64,000 nucleotides of DNA from Hyaloperonospora brassicae (lineage: Eukaryota; Oomycota; Peronosporomycetes; Peronosporales; Peronosporaceae). Shown here one piece after another: positions 9,945 to 22,214 of this stretch; position 1 is the stretch's first letter, and each line of letters opens with the position of its first letter. The stretch spans positions 1-64,000 of the forward strand of contig CANTFL010001223.1 of assembly GCA_947650285.1 (NCBI GenBank), given 5' to 3'. The position numbers were made by a program, and so were the translations under genes. The notes under the pieces were generated by a model. The model searched no databases. It had not been told where the DNA came from and saw nothing but the letters and a program-made list of their open reading frames with translations.

Positions 9945-10855
9945 TTCATGCAGTATGAAGCGGCCCTGTTAGGGCAGGTTCAAAACCAAGTAGCGTCGGC
10001 TATGCCGACACGCTACGTGGCAATGCCACCAGAAGAGGCTAAGCCTCGTCCCTTTCGGGTGGACGTTAAACATTACTCCGGGAAGGAGGGTGAAACCTGA
10101 CCCTCTGGATCCGTGAGATTGAGATGGCCATGAGCTCTGGTCTTATCTCACTGGAGTACCGGCGGGTCTCGCTGGCTATCTCCAAGCTCGATGGAAGAGC
10201 TAGAGAGTGGGTTCTGACGTGTGGCACGTCTGTCGACTTGGCGTTTCCCACGTGGGATTCGCTTAAGTTGGACCTTTTGCGAGTTTTCTCGCCGCCTAAC
10301 CAGGCATACCGCGTGCGCTCACGCTTCTTGTCTACCCGTCAGGGTAAGAACAAGTTAACGGACTATTTCCAGGAGTTGAGAACTCTGATGTCTGCTACGT
10401 AGTCTGACCCTCTCCCTGAGACAGTCTGTGTGACTGTCTTCATGAAAGGTCTTCGTAATGGCGTTGCCAGGACCGAGGTCTTCGGGTCCATCCCTCTACT
10501 TTTGAAGAGGCGTTCAGCATCGCTCAAAATGCTGAGCACAACTTCAAGTAGGCCAGACTTGGTTGGAATGGGTACAACCCAAGCTTTGCGAGGGCAACCT
10601 CTGCGAGCACCTCGGCTTACGGTAAGCCAGAACCGATGGATCTCAGCCATGCTGAAGATGAAGGTAGAACGGAGCTTCATGTTGCAGAGCAATGACAGAT
10701 AGTGAGACGCTGTGATATGTGCGGAAGCACTAAACACTTGCGTCCCACTTGTCCTTTGCGCAAGCAGTACCAGATTCCTATGGTTCGAAAGCTCAGCCCC
10801 AACCAGAAGTCTGGAATGGGACGGGGAAACGTCGACACCCAGTATGTTCGGGGCG
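9945..10855 (+). pseudogene. Element C gag, remainder after the insertion
   Basis: Begins with the second TTCAT copy (9945-9949). The capsid region is readable at 10124-10402 (ISKLDGRAREW, RVRSRFLSTRQGKN), and a CCHC knuckle CDMCGSTKHLRPTC is encoded at 10711-10752. Damage: a one-base loss near 10094 giving TGA, a CAG-to-TAG change at 10400-10402, and further shifts near 10500-10700. The slippery heptamer GGGAAAC survives at 10823-10829, but the hairpin after it has decayed (cagtatgttc...) and the gag stop is gone. Confidence 0.85.
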
Positions 10856-11760
10856 CCCTAATGGGGTAGAACTGAGTTCTGTCACTTCTCTACGAGGTAG
10901 AGAGAAACAGGGCTTAGCCCCACAGAGCTCTGTGCCCGCCAGCACAGAGCGTGGATACAATCCTAGCTTGTTGGTCGTTGAGACGAGAGTTAAATGCTTT
11001 GAAAAGCATTGGTCGATCCTAATCGACTCCGGAGCATCATGCAATTATGCTCGACGTCGTATGCTTGAGAAGATTCAGCGATACGCTGAAGCGCTCAAAG
11101 CGCATGAAGGTGATTTGATCACCGTTCGTTTGGCGACTGGTAGTTGCGTCACGGTGCCTAAGTTTCATTGAACTAAGGTGTGAAGGTTTGGAATTTGACA
11201 GCATTGAAAGCTGCCTTGTCCTCGATTTGGATTCGAAATATGATCTCATCCTAGGTATGTCTTGACTCGAACGCCATGAGCCACGGATTGATTGGAGGTC
11301 TAAGCCCTTAGGCGCCACGCGCAATGGTCCTAGCGAAGCTTCGGAGAGTCATGAATCCACCTTTGCTAGGCAGCAAAAGCGCTATTGGCGCGAGCCATTG
11401 ACGGAAGATGTCAATGTGCTGGACATTGGTATGGCAGAGTTAATTAACTCCAATGTCAATGACATTAATATTGACTGGAGCTCTTTCACCGTATGTGAAG
11501 AGAGATATACTCCGTTGAGTGATACTCGTTGTGATAATGAGTCACTGTACGATGCAGGCATGGTTGGCCTAGGGCCGAGACATCAAGAATGTAATTCCTC
11601 TGATGTAAGTGGGGTGGCACGTGAAATTCCACCGGGTTAGGGCGGCCGAGATGGTACCTCACTGAATGTCGGTAATGACATTGTTGTCGAGAAGGCAGAG
11701 TGTTCAGGGCTAGGACCGGATGCTGTACGTGAAGAGGTACGTGTAAATTCACTGGGTTAA
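10749..11760 (+). pseudogene. Element C protease and linker
   Basis: The frame at 10749-11171 has the retropepsin active site ILIDSGAS (near 11020) and ITVRLATGSCVTV. It then shifts. LVLDLDSKYDLILG near 11215 is the second half of the fold, followed by a stop (TGG to TGA). The linker 11290-11760 matches element D with several stops. The frame is -1 relative to gag and open back to the heptamer, as in element D. Confidence 0.8.
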
Positions 11761-13070
11761 GTGTTCGAGTTACGCAACACTTCACCAGATGTCGTTCGAG
11801 ACATGAGCTCTCGTATAGAGCGTGCTATGATGAATAGCAACCACGGGGACTTTGCTGTCCCGGCCTCTAAGAGGCGTAAGGTTTCTTTGAGGAAACAATC
11901 GAAGCGTAGGGTGGTGACTGTTAAGCGCCTAACGTTTAAGAAGTCACGAAGTGATAATAGTAATATTACACTGTATACACTTGTCAATGGATTGACTGGC
12001 CAGATCGATGGCAATATTAGTCTTGAGACTCTTCCATCCGTGGATAAAATCTTTGAGCTAGACGAGATGTCTGACGGCGAATTTAGCCAAGCCTTGCAGG
12101 CAGGAGAATTCTCCGAGTTAGTGGTCATTCGGCCTGATATTGAGTTGAACTCATCCTCGTTATTGGACGAGTCTGTCCTTGAGGACACAAAGGCGGCATT
12201 GGATGCCCGTAGTGGATCCTCGATCCTTAAGGATCCACTTGATCCGTTTTATCCTTTGGTAAAGGAATTTCAAGACGTGGTGTGTCACGACCCACCGTCT
12301 GTATTACCTCCTGATAGAGGTGTGCGTCATGAAATTGACTTGGTTCCTGGAACTAAATACTGCGTAACACGGCAGTGGCCTTTACCGAAGGAACAGTGTG
12401 AAGTCATTGACGACTTCTTTCGTACAAAGCACGCGGCAGGAATGGTACGTGAGAGCAAATCTACTCATTCCACACCGACATTCTGTTTCAAAAGGCCCAA
12501 TGGGAAGTGGCGCATTGTTCATGCTTACAATAAGCTCAATGCGGCCACCATCCCGGCTCAGACACCAAATCCGAGGACGGGTGTTCTTCAAAACAATATG
12601 GTGGAATGTACAATGTACAGTGCGCTCGACTTAGTCGATGGTTATTATCAGCTGCTCATGCGAGAGAGCGATATTCCGCTACAGCGGTCAGCACTCCGAG
12701 GGTATGATCTTGGAGTGGCTTGTCATGCCGCAAGGGTTATCAAATGCCCGGCTACATTCAATCGTCTTGTGATGCAATTGTTCTGACCTCATCGAGGTTA
12801 TGAACAAACGTACTTTGATGGCATCTTTGTTTATATTCGTGCTATGAACGGTCGGTCGGATGTGGACAATCACATTGACCATTTACGAACGGTGTTCGAG
12901 TGCACGCGCACGAATAGGTTGTACTCCAACGCGTCTAAGTGCATCTTTGGTGCAGAAGAGATTCCCTTTTTATGGTGCTTCATTATTTGACGAGGCCTTG
13001 GAGCGGATCCCGCTAAGGTAAAAGCCATAGTTGATTGGCCGGCTCCAAAGAACCAAAAGAACTTAAGTAA
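11761..13070 (+). pseudogene. Element C reverse transcriptase (active site lost)
   Basis: Open at 11761-12786: an acidic linker, then [33 protein letters not shown] and [17 protein letters not shown] frame break near 12690 garbles the fingers/palm joint, and TGA follows at 12784. The catalytic box then reads YFDGIFVY where element D has YFDDIFVH, so one metal-binding Asp is gone. The thumb (DPAKVKAIVDWPAP) follows near 13000-13050. Confidence 0.9.
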
Positions 13071-13980
13071 GTGGCTTGGCCTTGCCAATTACTTACACAA
13101 CTACCGTGCGAATTACGCAGACATGGCTCGGCCACTATCGAATCTCCTTTAAAATGATGTGGAATGGTGGTGGACTAGCACCGAGCATGATTCTTTTCAA
13201 GCAGTCAAGGAGAGTCTCCTTCATGCGCCAATCTTGGCTTTGCCTGATCCTGATCAATCTTTCAGTGTCGTATGTAACGCATATCACTTTGCCATAGGCA
13301 GCGCCCTGTTTCAGGCATTTTCCGATGGACGAGAGCGCGTAATTGAGTTTGAGTCTCGGCAGCTGAAGGCTGCAGAAAAGAACTATCCTGTTCATGACAA
13401 AGAGCTACTTGCAATGAAGTATGCTCTCGTCAAATTCAACGTTCATTATATTGGCTCTAATCCGTTTGTGATCTATACAGATCATGCGTCACTACGCACT
13501 GCGACCCAGTCGCCTCACCTCTCTCAGAGAGTGGCTCGTTGGCTTTCCTCCTTTGCCTAGTACAACTTCGAGGTGAAGTATAAGCCGGGCAAGCAGAATG
13601 CTTAGGCTGATGCGTTGTCACGCAGGCCTGACTATGTGCTTGCTTATGTTACGACTCTGTCTTCGTCGGTCACTGACCTAATCCGTATGTCTTATGCCAA
13701 GGAAGAACACTGTGTAGCTCTGCTACGTACTCTATGGAGCGAGGAGTTCACGGACTCAGACATAGAATTGTCGGCACGATTACGTGCGAGGCTACATTGA
13801 TATCCATCGATCAGGGCCTGTTGTGCTATAGCACGGATGTGGAGGATACCCCTCGCATCGTTGTCCCTCATGATGAGGAGTTGAAGTATCGGGTCCTCTA
13901 TGAGGCACATGATACTGCGTTGAGTGGTCATATCGGTTATGAGAAGACGTATGGCTGATTTTGCCAATGCTATTGATGGC
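13071..13980 (+). pseudogene. Element C RNase H and tether
   Basis: 13159-13560 is open with SVVCNAYHFAIGSAL (DAS changed to NAY), KNYPVHDKELLAMKY and YTDHASLRTA. A TAG follows FA at 13558, then ADALSRR-type tether sequence with a second TAG near 13603. 13615-13800 holds RRPDYVLAYV. The integrase zinc region starts near 13850 (IVVPHDEELKYRVLYEAHD). Confidence 0.85.
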
Positions 13981-14788
13981 CCAAACTATATAAATGGGTG
14001 AGCACATATGTGCGTACGAGTGAATAGTGTTAACGGGTGAAACCCTCACCTTACGCGGCCGCGCCGATGGTGAGTTTGCCTATACCCAAGGGGTGCTGGG
14101 AATCCATCAGCATGAATTTCCTGTTTGGTTTACCGAAATATTCGTATGGGAATACGGGTATTGTGGTCTTTGTTGACCGTTTGAGCAATATGGTTCATTT
14201 AGCGGCTGTGACGGATACCATTGATGGTGAAGGTACAGCTACGCTGTTTATCGATCGCTTTTTCGACAACACGGTTTGCCGTTGGCAACTGTCTCTAATA
14301 GAGATCCTCGCTTCATTGGAAAGTTTTGGAAATTTATATTCAAGGTGCTCGGCACACTTTTGGACATGTTCACAGCGGATCATCCGCAGACAGATGGCCA
14401 AATCGAGCGAGTGAATCGCATCATCGGTAACACCTTGCGCAGTTTGTGCGCTGAAACGCCTACGCGTTGGAGTTTGATGCTCCCTGTCGTTGAGTTTGCG
14501 TTGAATAACGCCGTGCATGCCTCCACCGGCTACACTCCGTTCTATGTGAATGGTCTCACACACCCTGGTGTTCCGTTAACGCTACTAATACGTGGTTCAG
14601 AGCTTGGTGGGGGAGGAGTTGCCGATCGGCTTGCTGATATCAGCCGTTCTATTGTGCAAAAGCCGATTAGCGAGTTTCTCGCAACGCGATGAAATGTCTA
14701 ACGACATGTGCGTGACGCACTGGCTGATTGCCAAGACAAGCAGAAGGAATAAGCTGATGCTAAAGGCAGAGTTTGTATTTAACGTTAT
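13981..14788 (+). pseudogene. Element C integrase core (catalytic residues lost)
   Basis: Two overlapping frames (14037-14414 and 14276-14692) encode the core. Where element D reads SMDFMFGLP, C reads SMNFLFGLP; where D reads SDRDPRF, C reads SNRDPRF. Both catalytic Asp codons are changed to Asn, while the QIERVNR glutamate remains. It matches element D throughout, including NAVHASTGYTPFYVNG. Confidence 0.88.
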
Positions 14789-15484
14789 GTGTTCGGAGAT
14801 CAAGTTCTACTCAATGCGAGAAACCTACTTACAAATGTAGTGTCCGCCGTCTTCAAGACAAAGTTGCGTCCACGATTCATTGGACCATTTACGGTCGTCG
14901 CCAAAAAGAGACTTGCGTATACGCTTAACCTTCCGCGCAAACTGCGCACACACCCTGTGTTCTACGATGGCTTGCTTAAGCCGTATCAGGATCCGTCCCA
15001 CGCTAATTTGGAGGCACTTGCGCCGCATGGGTTGGTCTTGGCATCGGTTGCTGAATCAGTATCAGGATGTCAAGCTGAGCCTCCATCCGGGCTTGGCCCA
15101 ACTCCAATGCCTGGACACGGGCTTGGCCCAACTCCAACATCTAAACGCGTGCTCGCATCGCGTCAAACGCACTCTGGGCCTTACCCAATGTCTCACGGAG
15201 ACCACTCAGCTCGATAAGCACCTTCTCATGCTCCTCCTTCGGTATACTTACCACCTCCGACGCTGCTCGATGAGCAAGGGAACCGCCACTTCCATGTGGA
15301 GCGACTCCTGAAACGACGTCGTCTTCAGGGCCAATACCAGTATCTGGTGAAGTGGCGAAGGTACCCGGAGTCGGAGAACTCGTGGGAGTTTGAGAAAACC
15401 CTTCGGCAGGATTGCCCATACGCCGTGGATGTTTTTGGACATCGTGTCAAGGGTCATCCCTCGACCGAGAGCCCATCTCACTAA
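14789..15484 (+). pseudogene. Element C integrase C-terminal part and chromodomain
   Basis: 14789-15217 encodes KLRPRFIGPFTVVAKK and RTHPVFYDGLLKPY, the integrase C-terminal module, then a Gly/Pro/Thr-rich linker with a duplicated GLGPTPMPGH-type unit. After a shift, 15296-15484 gives the chromodomain (VERLLKRRRLQGQYQYLVKW, ENSWEFEKTL). The stop is at 15484. Confidence 0.87.
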
Positions 15485-16255
15485 AAGTGGTGGAAGCAGG
15501 TGGGTAGTTGGGCACCGCTTTACCAACACCCACATCAGCCGGCACAGCCGGAGCATAGCGTGTACGAGTTTGCAAGTGGCCTCTGGCCTTAAGCTTGTCG
15601 TATTCGTACCGGATCTTTCGTTACAGACGAACGTCTGCCGCACTGGAACTTGCTCTCAGTGATGGGACACTGCTGAGATGCCGCGTGCGGTATACCCAAC
15701 GGATGAACTGATTGTATTCCTTTTCAGGCAACTCGCTGGCGAACATCTCGAGGTGCGACTTGTACTGACCTTGTGTGGTCAAGAACGGTTCGAGATACCT
15801 CTCATTCAGAATTTGCGGAACGCAATGTCTTTTGGTGACGTAGCCTCTGGGCTAATGGTCCATGCTGCAAGGCTACGGCCTTTCGTTTGACGGAGACATT
15901 GCTCCACGTCTGGTGTTGAAAACACGTAACTCTTCCGGTTTCGAATAACCGTCTGGGTATGAGTGCGACGTAGATCACGCTCCTCTTGCTAATAAATTAA
16001 CTCCTGTTGCTAATCGAGAGGTTTGGTGATGACGCGTTTACATGCATCTTTTGCATGATTTTGTGCTACTAGCGCGGTATATTCACCACGCTCGGCAAAT
16101 GGGTAAGGTGCAGTATGAGGCGTTGCCTCTTGCACGGGTGAGTCGGACACTGTCCTTTCTTTACCAAGGAAATCGGTATCAGTACCATAGAATTCCTCCA
16201 CATCAATGCCGTGGTAGGAGGAGAGAGTCGGGAACTCATGGGGTGGCAATGCCAT
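15141..16255 (-). pseudogene. aORF of element C (family-2 accessory protein, decayed)
   Basis: The ATG at 16255 opens MALPPHEFPTLSSY, homologous to the aORF of element D (ATG at 40718). Acidic N-terminal parts align to ITKPLD, then a stop at 16010. The C-terminal end is open again at 15141-15419 (NPAEGFSQTPTSSPTP, KEEHEKVLIELSGLRETL), a heptad-like coiled coil. The middle is full of stops. It overlaps the chromodomain codons on the other strand. The function is unknown. Confidence 0.65.
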
Positions 16256-16354
16256 GGTGTTTCGTGTTTAGCAACCGTAAGGTTAAGCACACACACACAC
16301 ATACACCAACATCTTCGAGGAAATAAGCCGATTGACGTTTGTGGTAACGTCAGT

Positions 16355-16368
16355 CTGGTGGGGGAGGG
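16355..16368 (+). other. Polypurine tract of element C
   Basis: Ctggtgggggaggg directly before the 3' LTR. Element D has the matching tract on the other strand at 40610-40624. A CA microsatellite (16287-16302) lies about 60 bases upstream in both copies. Confidence 0.75.
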
Positions 16369-16850
16369 TGTACTGGGGTTACACGTCGGCTGGAAGTCAG
16401 CAATAGGTGTGGTGCACACAAGGGATGGGGATTCCTTCAAAGTGAAATTTGAACACAGGGAGTGTATCAATTGTTAAAGACTGATGTCTGTCAACCATTG
16501 ATTACGAGATCTTATAAGAGGTTTATTTAGGACATTAGCGAGTAGGTTAATTACGTTGTTCTAAGGTTTTCTTTTAGGCTATAAAAGAAATATAGTTCAG
16601 CTCCCATTTTGATCAACATAAGACACGTGCCTCTTTGAGGCGTCTTTGATCGGTAGGACCTAGCAATACCAGTGAAGGTAGCTTCTCCTGACCACTCTGT
16701 GCGTTGTTATCTGAATCGTTTAGTCCCCCTGGAACATGGACCGTAATCTCTCTGAGCTTGTTGACTATTTGAGTCGGATTTGTTGAACGAAAGTTGCTCG
16801 TAAAGCGATAAGTCTCCCTCTGACTAAAGGAGCTGTGTAGCTCCGCTACA
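16369..16850 (+). repeat. 3' LTR of element C
   Basis: 482 bp, starting TGTACTGGGG and ending CCGCTACA. It is collinear with the family-2 LTRs of D. A TATAAAA box at 16580-16586 sits in the expected U3 part, but D lacks it, so its role is doubtful. It has only about one recognisable unit of the roughly 51-bp internal repeat. Confidence 0.88.
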
Positions 16851-18599
16851 CCTATGCCTTAAGTACGAATATCGACCTCAGATTGAGCGCTAACGGGCGC
16901 GTAAGCGCAAAGTCCGTGTTACAATGTGCTAAGCAAACTAAGCTTCGCGACGTCGACCACATGACTACGTGGCAGGTCTGCATCGTTTTTAATTCGTGTT
17001 CGCGCGCGCGGTAATAGTGATTTTTTTGTTATGGTGGAAAGTCGTTTACGAAAACTAGCTTTGTGCGCGCATAGCATGTATGTTTGTTTCGTAGCATACA
17101 TTACCTTTTAGTTACCGATCTCTTCTTCGTCCAAGTGTTAGAAGTATTAACATTCAGCTCCTACCTTTTTCGCTCGCGCAAGACTAGTGCACGAAGCAGT
17201 CGCGATGTCCGATTGATATTCTTGCTCGATGCATTTGCACGTGCTATCATTAGTTGTCGAACACTACGTTACAACCTCAGCAAGATTAAATATCTCATTA
17301 AGGAAGCCAAGGCTGTGCGAGACAGGAATACCTCGAGTCAGCGACGAATCCAATAATAGCAAGACCACAGATTCAATTAGTCCAGTTAAAGCTAGTGATT
17401 TTCCACGATGCAAAGAATGTTGTTTGACTTGCGTTGACCTTGCTTACAAGGTCTGTCGTGCACACTTCGGCTGGTCAGACAGTTTTCATCGCAATCAATA
17501 AGCATAAATCTTAAGAGTCTGTAGACCTTGTCAGCAACGCGTAATAGAATTCAGACTTCGCTAATGATAGATTTAGAGTTGCTATAGAAATGTGTAAATT
17601 TTCTTCGTTAAAAAACCTTTGTAGTTCGTTCTATACGGGACTGACAATTGCCAGCCAATAAGTAGATGTATATACAAAACCAATTTAGATGGTACGAATT
17701 CTTTTCATAAAAGTGCTCGAACGGTATTTATATAGTAAGCGAAGCATCAATATAAACAACATGTCATGGTCGTTTAGAATAATGCGGATATGATGAAGAC
17801 AATCGAAGTCTAGCACTTTGCTCTCCGATATGCATGATCATTTCAGCTTTAGGATTAATCAATTCATGATCGTAGGTTATCTTACTCTTGCACGCTCTAC
17901 GAGTAGTCATTTTCCAGATCACGACTTGAAGACATTGTTTAGTCTTTATTCATCCTTCGACTTCAATATTAATAAAGTCGCAGCCTTAAGAAGCTCGTGA
18001 GGTCTACATACACCAAAAAACTCCAAATTGACTGATCTGCAGAAAGAAACGACTCGGTGCATATTACTTTTTGAGATAAGGTATCGTCTCTTGCCAGCTC
18101 ACCAATCTGTTAAAGGTCGATTTTACGGGCATATCTGAATTGTCAGGTTTGGATATTATTTTTGCACGACTCTAGACCGACACGGGATGAGTTCATGCTA
18201 TTTTTATGCTAAAAGACAAATTGTTTTGAATTTGCCGACACGCTATAATTTTACCTACTACTGTATGGACCTCGCCCGTACATACAAGAACGATTGACGT
18301 TGCTGCGAAAGTGGGTAATTATCCACCTCTTGATATATGATTTGCAAAAATGGTCACAAACTCAGACATGCTTCATTTAATCAGTAACAAATTCGAGATG
18401 TCATTCTCGACCATCCGCATACATGATTGAGATAGATAAGCTTACGTGAAGCTTATTCTTAGATGATTTGTTTCCTCACGCGTGACGCGTACGACAGCCT
18501 CGCCTGACCTGATTCATCATCATACGGGGCCACTCATGTATGCGTTTACAAAATATATTGTATTGGATGAATATGTGCCAAGTCCTAATCCATCATGTG
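16851..18599. other. Unrecognised spacer
   Basis: AT-rich DNA. The longest frames (90 codons at 17084 and 17229, + strand) overlap each other and resemble nothing I know. No repeat structure was noticed. I see no gene. Confidence 0.5.
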
Positions 18600-19640
18600 G
18601 TGGAGTGTTGATCACTCTTTTATAATGTCGATACCAACTCTCCACTGGCGCCCGGAAGACCGACTAATGGAGGGGGTACTCCGATTCTGTGCTTCAAACT
18701 TCGCTCACCTTGTGTACCCGTCGGCAGAGCGGGTTGCACTCTTCTATATGGAATCAAATTGATGTCGAATTCGGACGCGTGTGAGACTGGGGATGTTGCG
18801 CAAAAATCTCTACACGATAGTGGGTATACTTGTAAGGTGCTCGATATGAGTCACCTTGATCTCTTGGAGATCGCCTTTACCAACGGTGATACTTGATTCG
18901 CGATTCTTCTGACCACTTGATCCGTCCCGTGATCTTGCACCTTCGCCTTTTCTTGTTTGCTGTGTCCAACCGTAGTTAAAATTGTTGTTTGAAAGTCCTT
19001 GATCGCTGGCCAAACTATCAGAGGATATCACTTGGTTTTAGTATGCAACTTATCTTGACGTCAGGTGGCCAATAATCCGACCCGGAAGAGAAGTCGACAC
19101 GTGTACTAAAAAGCAAGCTGAACTATGTTTAATGCTAACCAATCAAACCCCAAAACCAACTTATTACTAGGCTTATCGGTACCTCAAACGTCTGAGTCCA
19201 CGCGGCTTCTTCTACAGAAGATCGTCCCCCTGTACCTATAAGGCCTGCACCAAGTACGCTGTCTCTTGGACATCGGCGTGGCCTACATCCAATTTGTACG
19301 CTTCTGGGTCCATGCTCGCGATCTCGTTTTGGGATCACGACATCAGTTATGATTAGTCTTAAAGTACGTAATCACTCTGGAGTAAATCGCATGTCCCGTC
19401 TTTGCCACAACGAGCTCACGATCTGTTACGGTTGGGTATAGACGATCGTGAGCCACCCGTCCCATCTCGTATTATCCAATCGGATCCTTTCCGGACTTAA
19501 CTAGAGCTTGCGATATGATACGTTGGAGTACACGATCGTAAGACACCCGTCCCATCTCGTATTATCCAATCAGAGCCCTTTTAGAATTAACTGGCGATTG
19601 CGATCTGTGCGCTTTCAAGTCCAACTCAACCGTAAAATAT
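18600..19640 (-). repeat. Copia-like dispersed repeat, copy 2
   Basis: The left part contains ctccactggcgcccggaag, cttctgaccacttgatc and gacgtcaggtggccaataat, all present with changes at 59.3-59.9 kb and partly at 50.6-51.2 kb and 0.9-1.6 kb. The strand is given by the orientation of copy 1 taken as +. No intact ORF. Probably LTR plus leader of a Ty1/copia-like element. Confidence 0.5.
19441..19620. repeat. Tandem duplication, period 90 bp
   Basis: Two head-to-tail copies beginning acgatcgt(g/a)ag and sharing cacccgtcccatctcgtatt. The copies start at 19442 and 19532 and have since diverged. Similar tandem units in LTRs often hold promoter elements, but here that is only a guess. Confidence 0.75.
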
Positions 19641-20639
19641 TGTGATTGGTTTGACCCAATGCAAAGCGTGATCCACGGTGACCACAAATAGATCCGGTAA
19701 GAGTAAACGGTTCCTCGCACGTCGATTGCTAGATGTACCTTATGATTTATTTTGTCGTCAAAATTTCTAATAAATTTGAAATTCGAATGTATTTATTTTT
19801 TATTAGCGATCTCTCAGCTTTCCATGCTTCTTTCCTGAGCCTAATTTGATGTTTGCATCAACTTATTTACAATTTTACGATAAAAATCGAATCAACTAGT
19901 AATTCGGGCATACTCATCAATGTAACGATGTGTTTACCACTTAAATGATTATGCTATCTTGACTTTCCGCTGGTCTTTAAATCCCCGACAAATGGAAAGG
20001 ATTTAGATACCAAGTTCCGTACATTGTATATCGATTTGTGCACTCGTCGGTAGGGAGGCCTGCAATCGTCTTAACGGGTTGATGAATTCAAAAGGATCGG
20101 AATGCCCGCTGATATATGTCTCACGCGATCGCAGTTGATATGAAGAGATCGACCTGAAGTTGTTTGCTTACCACACTGTATATACTTGATTCACATGTAC
20201 GTTCTTTTTAGTCCTGCAACGTCCGATCGCAGCTACAAATGACTTGTCTTAAAGGCCTGAAAACTGGCCAACTAGTCTATGTGGATCTATCGTAGGAACT
20301 TATACGAATTTTGAATTAGCCAAGATGCTAGAAAATCCTTATCGGCAAAATTTATGCTTTTATCTACAAAATCCTTTTAGTCAATTTTTACTGCTAACAA
20401 CTAGAATGAAATTTGTCTAGGTCTATCTGTATGCTACGATTGTGCCACCGTGGTGCAATCCTAATCCTCTATCTGTGTGTATTCCACGCCATATGTGGTC
20501 CATCTTTGAATGAAAATCATCGTGATCAGCAGGTCTGCGATCGCAATGTTTTCGTAGTCTTCAATATTTGATGAGTACGCTAAATTTTGATTTGAATGAA
20601 AGCCTTCGTGTGATTTATTATCGAGTCATAAAGCTAGAT

Positions 20640-21060
20640 CTCATTACAATAAGCACTACGTAATCGCTAACAGCGATCTGTAATAAGCGATTGGCGTGTG
20701 GTCCATATAAATTTGTGGCTCTTGTATTTATGTGATCTGCACCAGCACCTATGTCACCGCAAACGCCTTCTCGGTAGCGATCGGGTATAAGCACATCAAG
20801 TTTAACTATCAATATTCACTTCTCTCCGCTATCCTCTATTTGCACGCTACACATTCCCAAATCAATCTTTTCGACAATTTACTTGCCCAGTCAGCTTCGG
20901 TGCCGATAAACTCACACAAGATCACAATTTGTATCGGACGGCGGTCAGGCAATGGTCGATCGCATTTTGGTTGCGATCGGGCTACAAAGATCCTCTTGTA
21001 CAAATCTCTGTGTGTGGCACCATGATTTGACATCGCTCATATGCTACTGAGGTCATACCT
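20640..21060. repeat. Diverged dispersed repeat shared with 60.6-61.1 kb
   Basis: The segment ggtcaggcaatggtcgatcg...caaatctctgtgtgtggcacc (20944-21022) matches 60910-60997 on the same strand with many changes. At 60.6 kb the opposite strand is an open 147-codon frame that looks like copia pol; here that frame is broken (65 codons, 20836-21033). Probably a second, older relic of the same element. Confidence 0.45.
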
Positions 21061-21759
21061 TGAACTCACATAAAAGGACCCATTACTCATCATCACATCT
21101 ATAAATTAACTAATTTTGATTAAAAAAAGACCGAACACAACATTTCGCATTCCACACTTCTCCGTTTACTTTCGCCACACAGGTACATATTACGTGACGT
21201 TCACAATCATACAAAAAATGGAGTGACCAACGGACATGCTAGCCGAAGGCGAAAATGACAAGCCTAATTATACTCTAACTCATACTGACACTTCCCACGA
21301 TGTTCCCATTGCGCACATACATCATATATTCGGACACTTGACATAAAAGCCAACATGGAGTGATTAGCATACGTTACTTCATATTAATGGTGAAGGTAAG
21401 ATTTGAGAATGTTATCAGCACAAAATATAATCAATTTATGGATATATCATCTAAATGATATTACACAGACAATGCGGAAAAATAACCAGCAGCAGCTTTG
21501 TGTGTAACAACCGAGTATTATCAACGTAGTGTAATCTGTCAGCGAACGTTCACTATACCTGTCTGTTATCATTTTCATGACTGCTTAAGGAAGTACAAAA
21601 GACCTTTGGTCAGTACTTCAGTACATCTCCTTAATATTTTTTGCCGCTGGTTGTTCGTCGCTGAATGCTGCACCACGCCTTTTTCAAACCATAAATTATA
21701 GTACTCGTTCGCTATTCTTCGAAATTGCGCTATCTCATACTATTTCTAAGCACGGTAAC
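21061..21759. other. Unrecognised spacer
   Basis: AT-rich, no ORF above 70 codons, no repeat found. The word agccgaaggcgaaaatga near 21243 recalls the arm of the inverted repeat at 36501. Confidence 0.45.
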
Positions 21760-22214
21760 GCTGTAATGGGATACCCTTCACTTATACTGCCACAGTGAAA
21801 CCTATCTACAATAATACTGGTGTAGGGAGGTTCTTCCGATGCTCACGTGAAGGGTACATGGAGTGGACAAGGCGATTATTATAACCGACAACGCTTCAAA
21901 GAATGAAAAAGTCGAAATGTACATCCAAATCTTCTGATGACATCCCTTTCAACATTTACTATATCGAGCCTTAAATCTATATGTAGGGACTCGATTACCA
22001 CCCATTGCGCGCGTCCAGCAGCTATAATTGGTTCATGTGATTGATAAAATGGTCTATTCCGATCCAACTAGTGGAGCGCCTTTAAAATTGGCTGTCGAGG
22101 CAATTTTTCTTCAGAATATAATTCCAAGGGTAAGTGAGAATATTATCGTAGATGATACAATTCACATCGACATTATGCGATGGAGTTGTCATGTAATGGG
22201 CTCACCTTGTTTCA
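21760..22214 (-). repeat. Relic LTR related to that of relic E
   Basis: On the - strand it starts tgaaacaaggtgagcccattaca (22214 downwards), like tgtaacggggtgagcccgttgca at 49253. It then shares ggacgcgcgcaatgggtggt at the same relative place. The rest is too mutated to align by eye and the outer end is uncertain. No internal region is seen beside it, so it may be a solo LTR. Confidence 0.5.

Larger units (their letters stand above)
1650..16850 (+). mobile_element. Element C: family-2 Ty3/gypsy chromovirus, decayed, with element A nested in it
   Basis: The order on the + strand is a 5' LTR remnant, PBS, gag (split by element A), protease, RT, RNase H, integrase, chromodomain, an opposite-strand accessory ORF, polypurine tract and 3' LTR. 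Without the insert it is about 7.2 kb. It is collinear with element D at 40137-47818 on the other strand, which was used to recognise each part. Key residues are lost: the RT FDD box reads FDG, and the integrase reads MNF and SNRD where D has MDF and SDRD. It is therefore not autonomous. The 5' LTR lacks its first two thirds, so no target duplication can be seen. Confidence 0.9.

Noticed and set aside
16287..16302. CA microsatellite near the element C 3' end as a functional element
   Set aside because: It also occurs in element D (40670-40684) as an inherited low-complexity run; no function can be argued.
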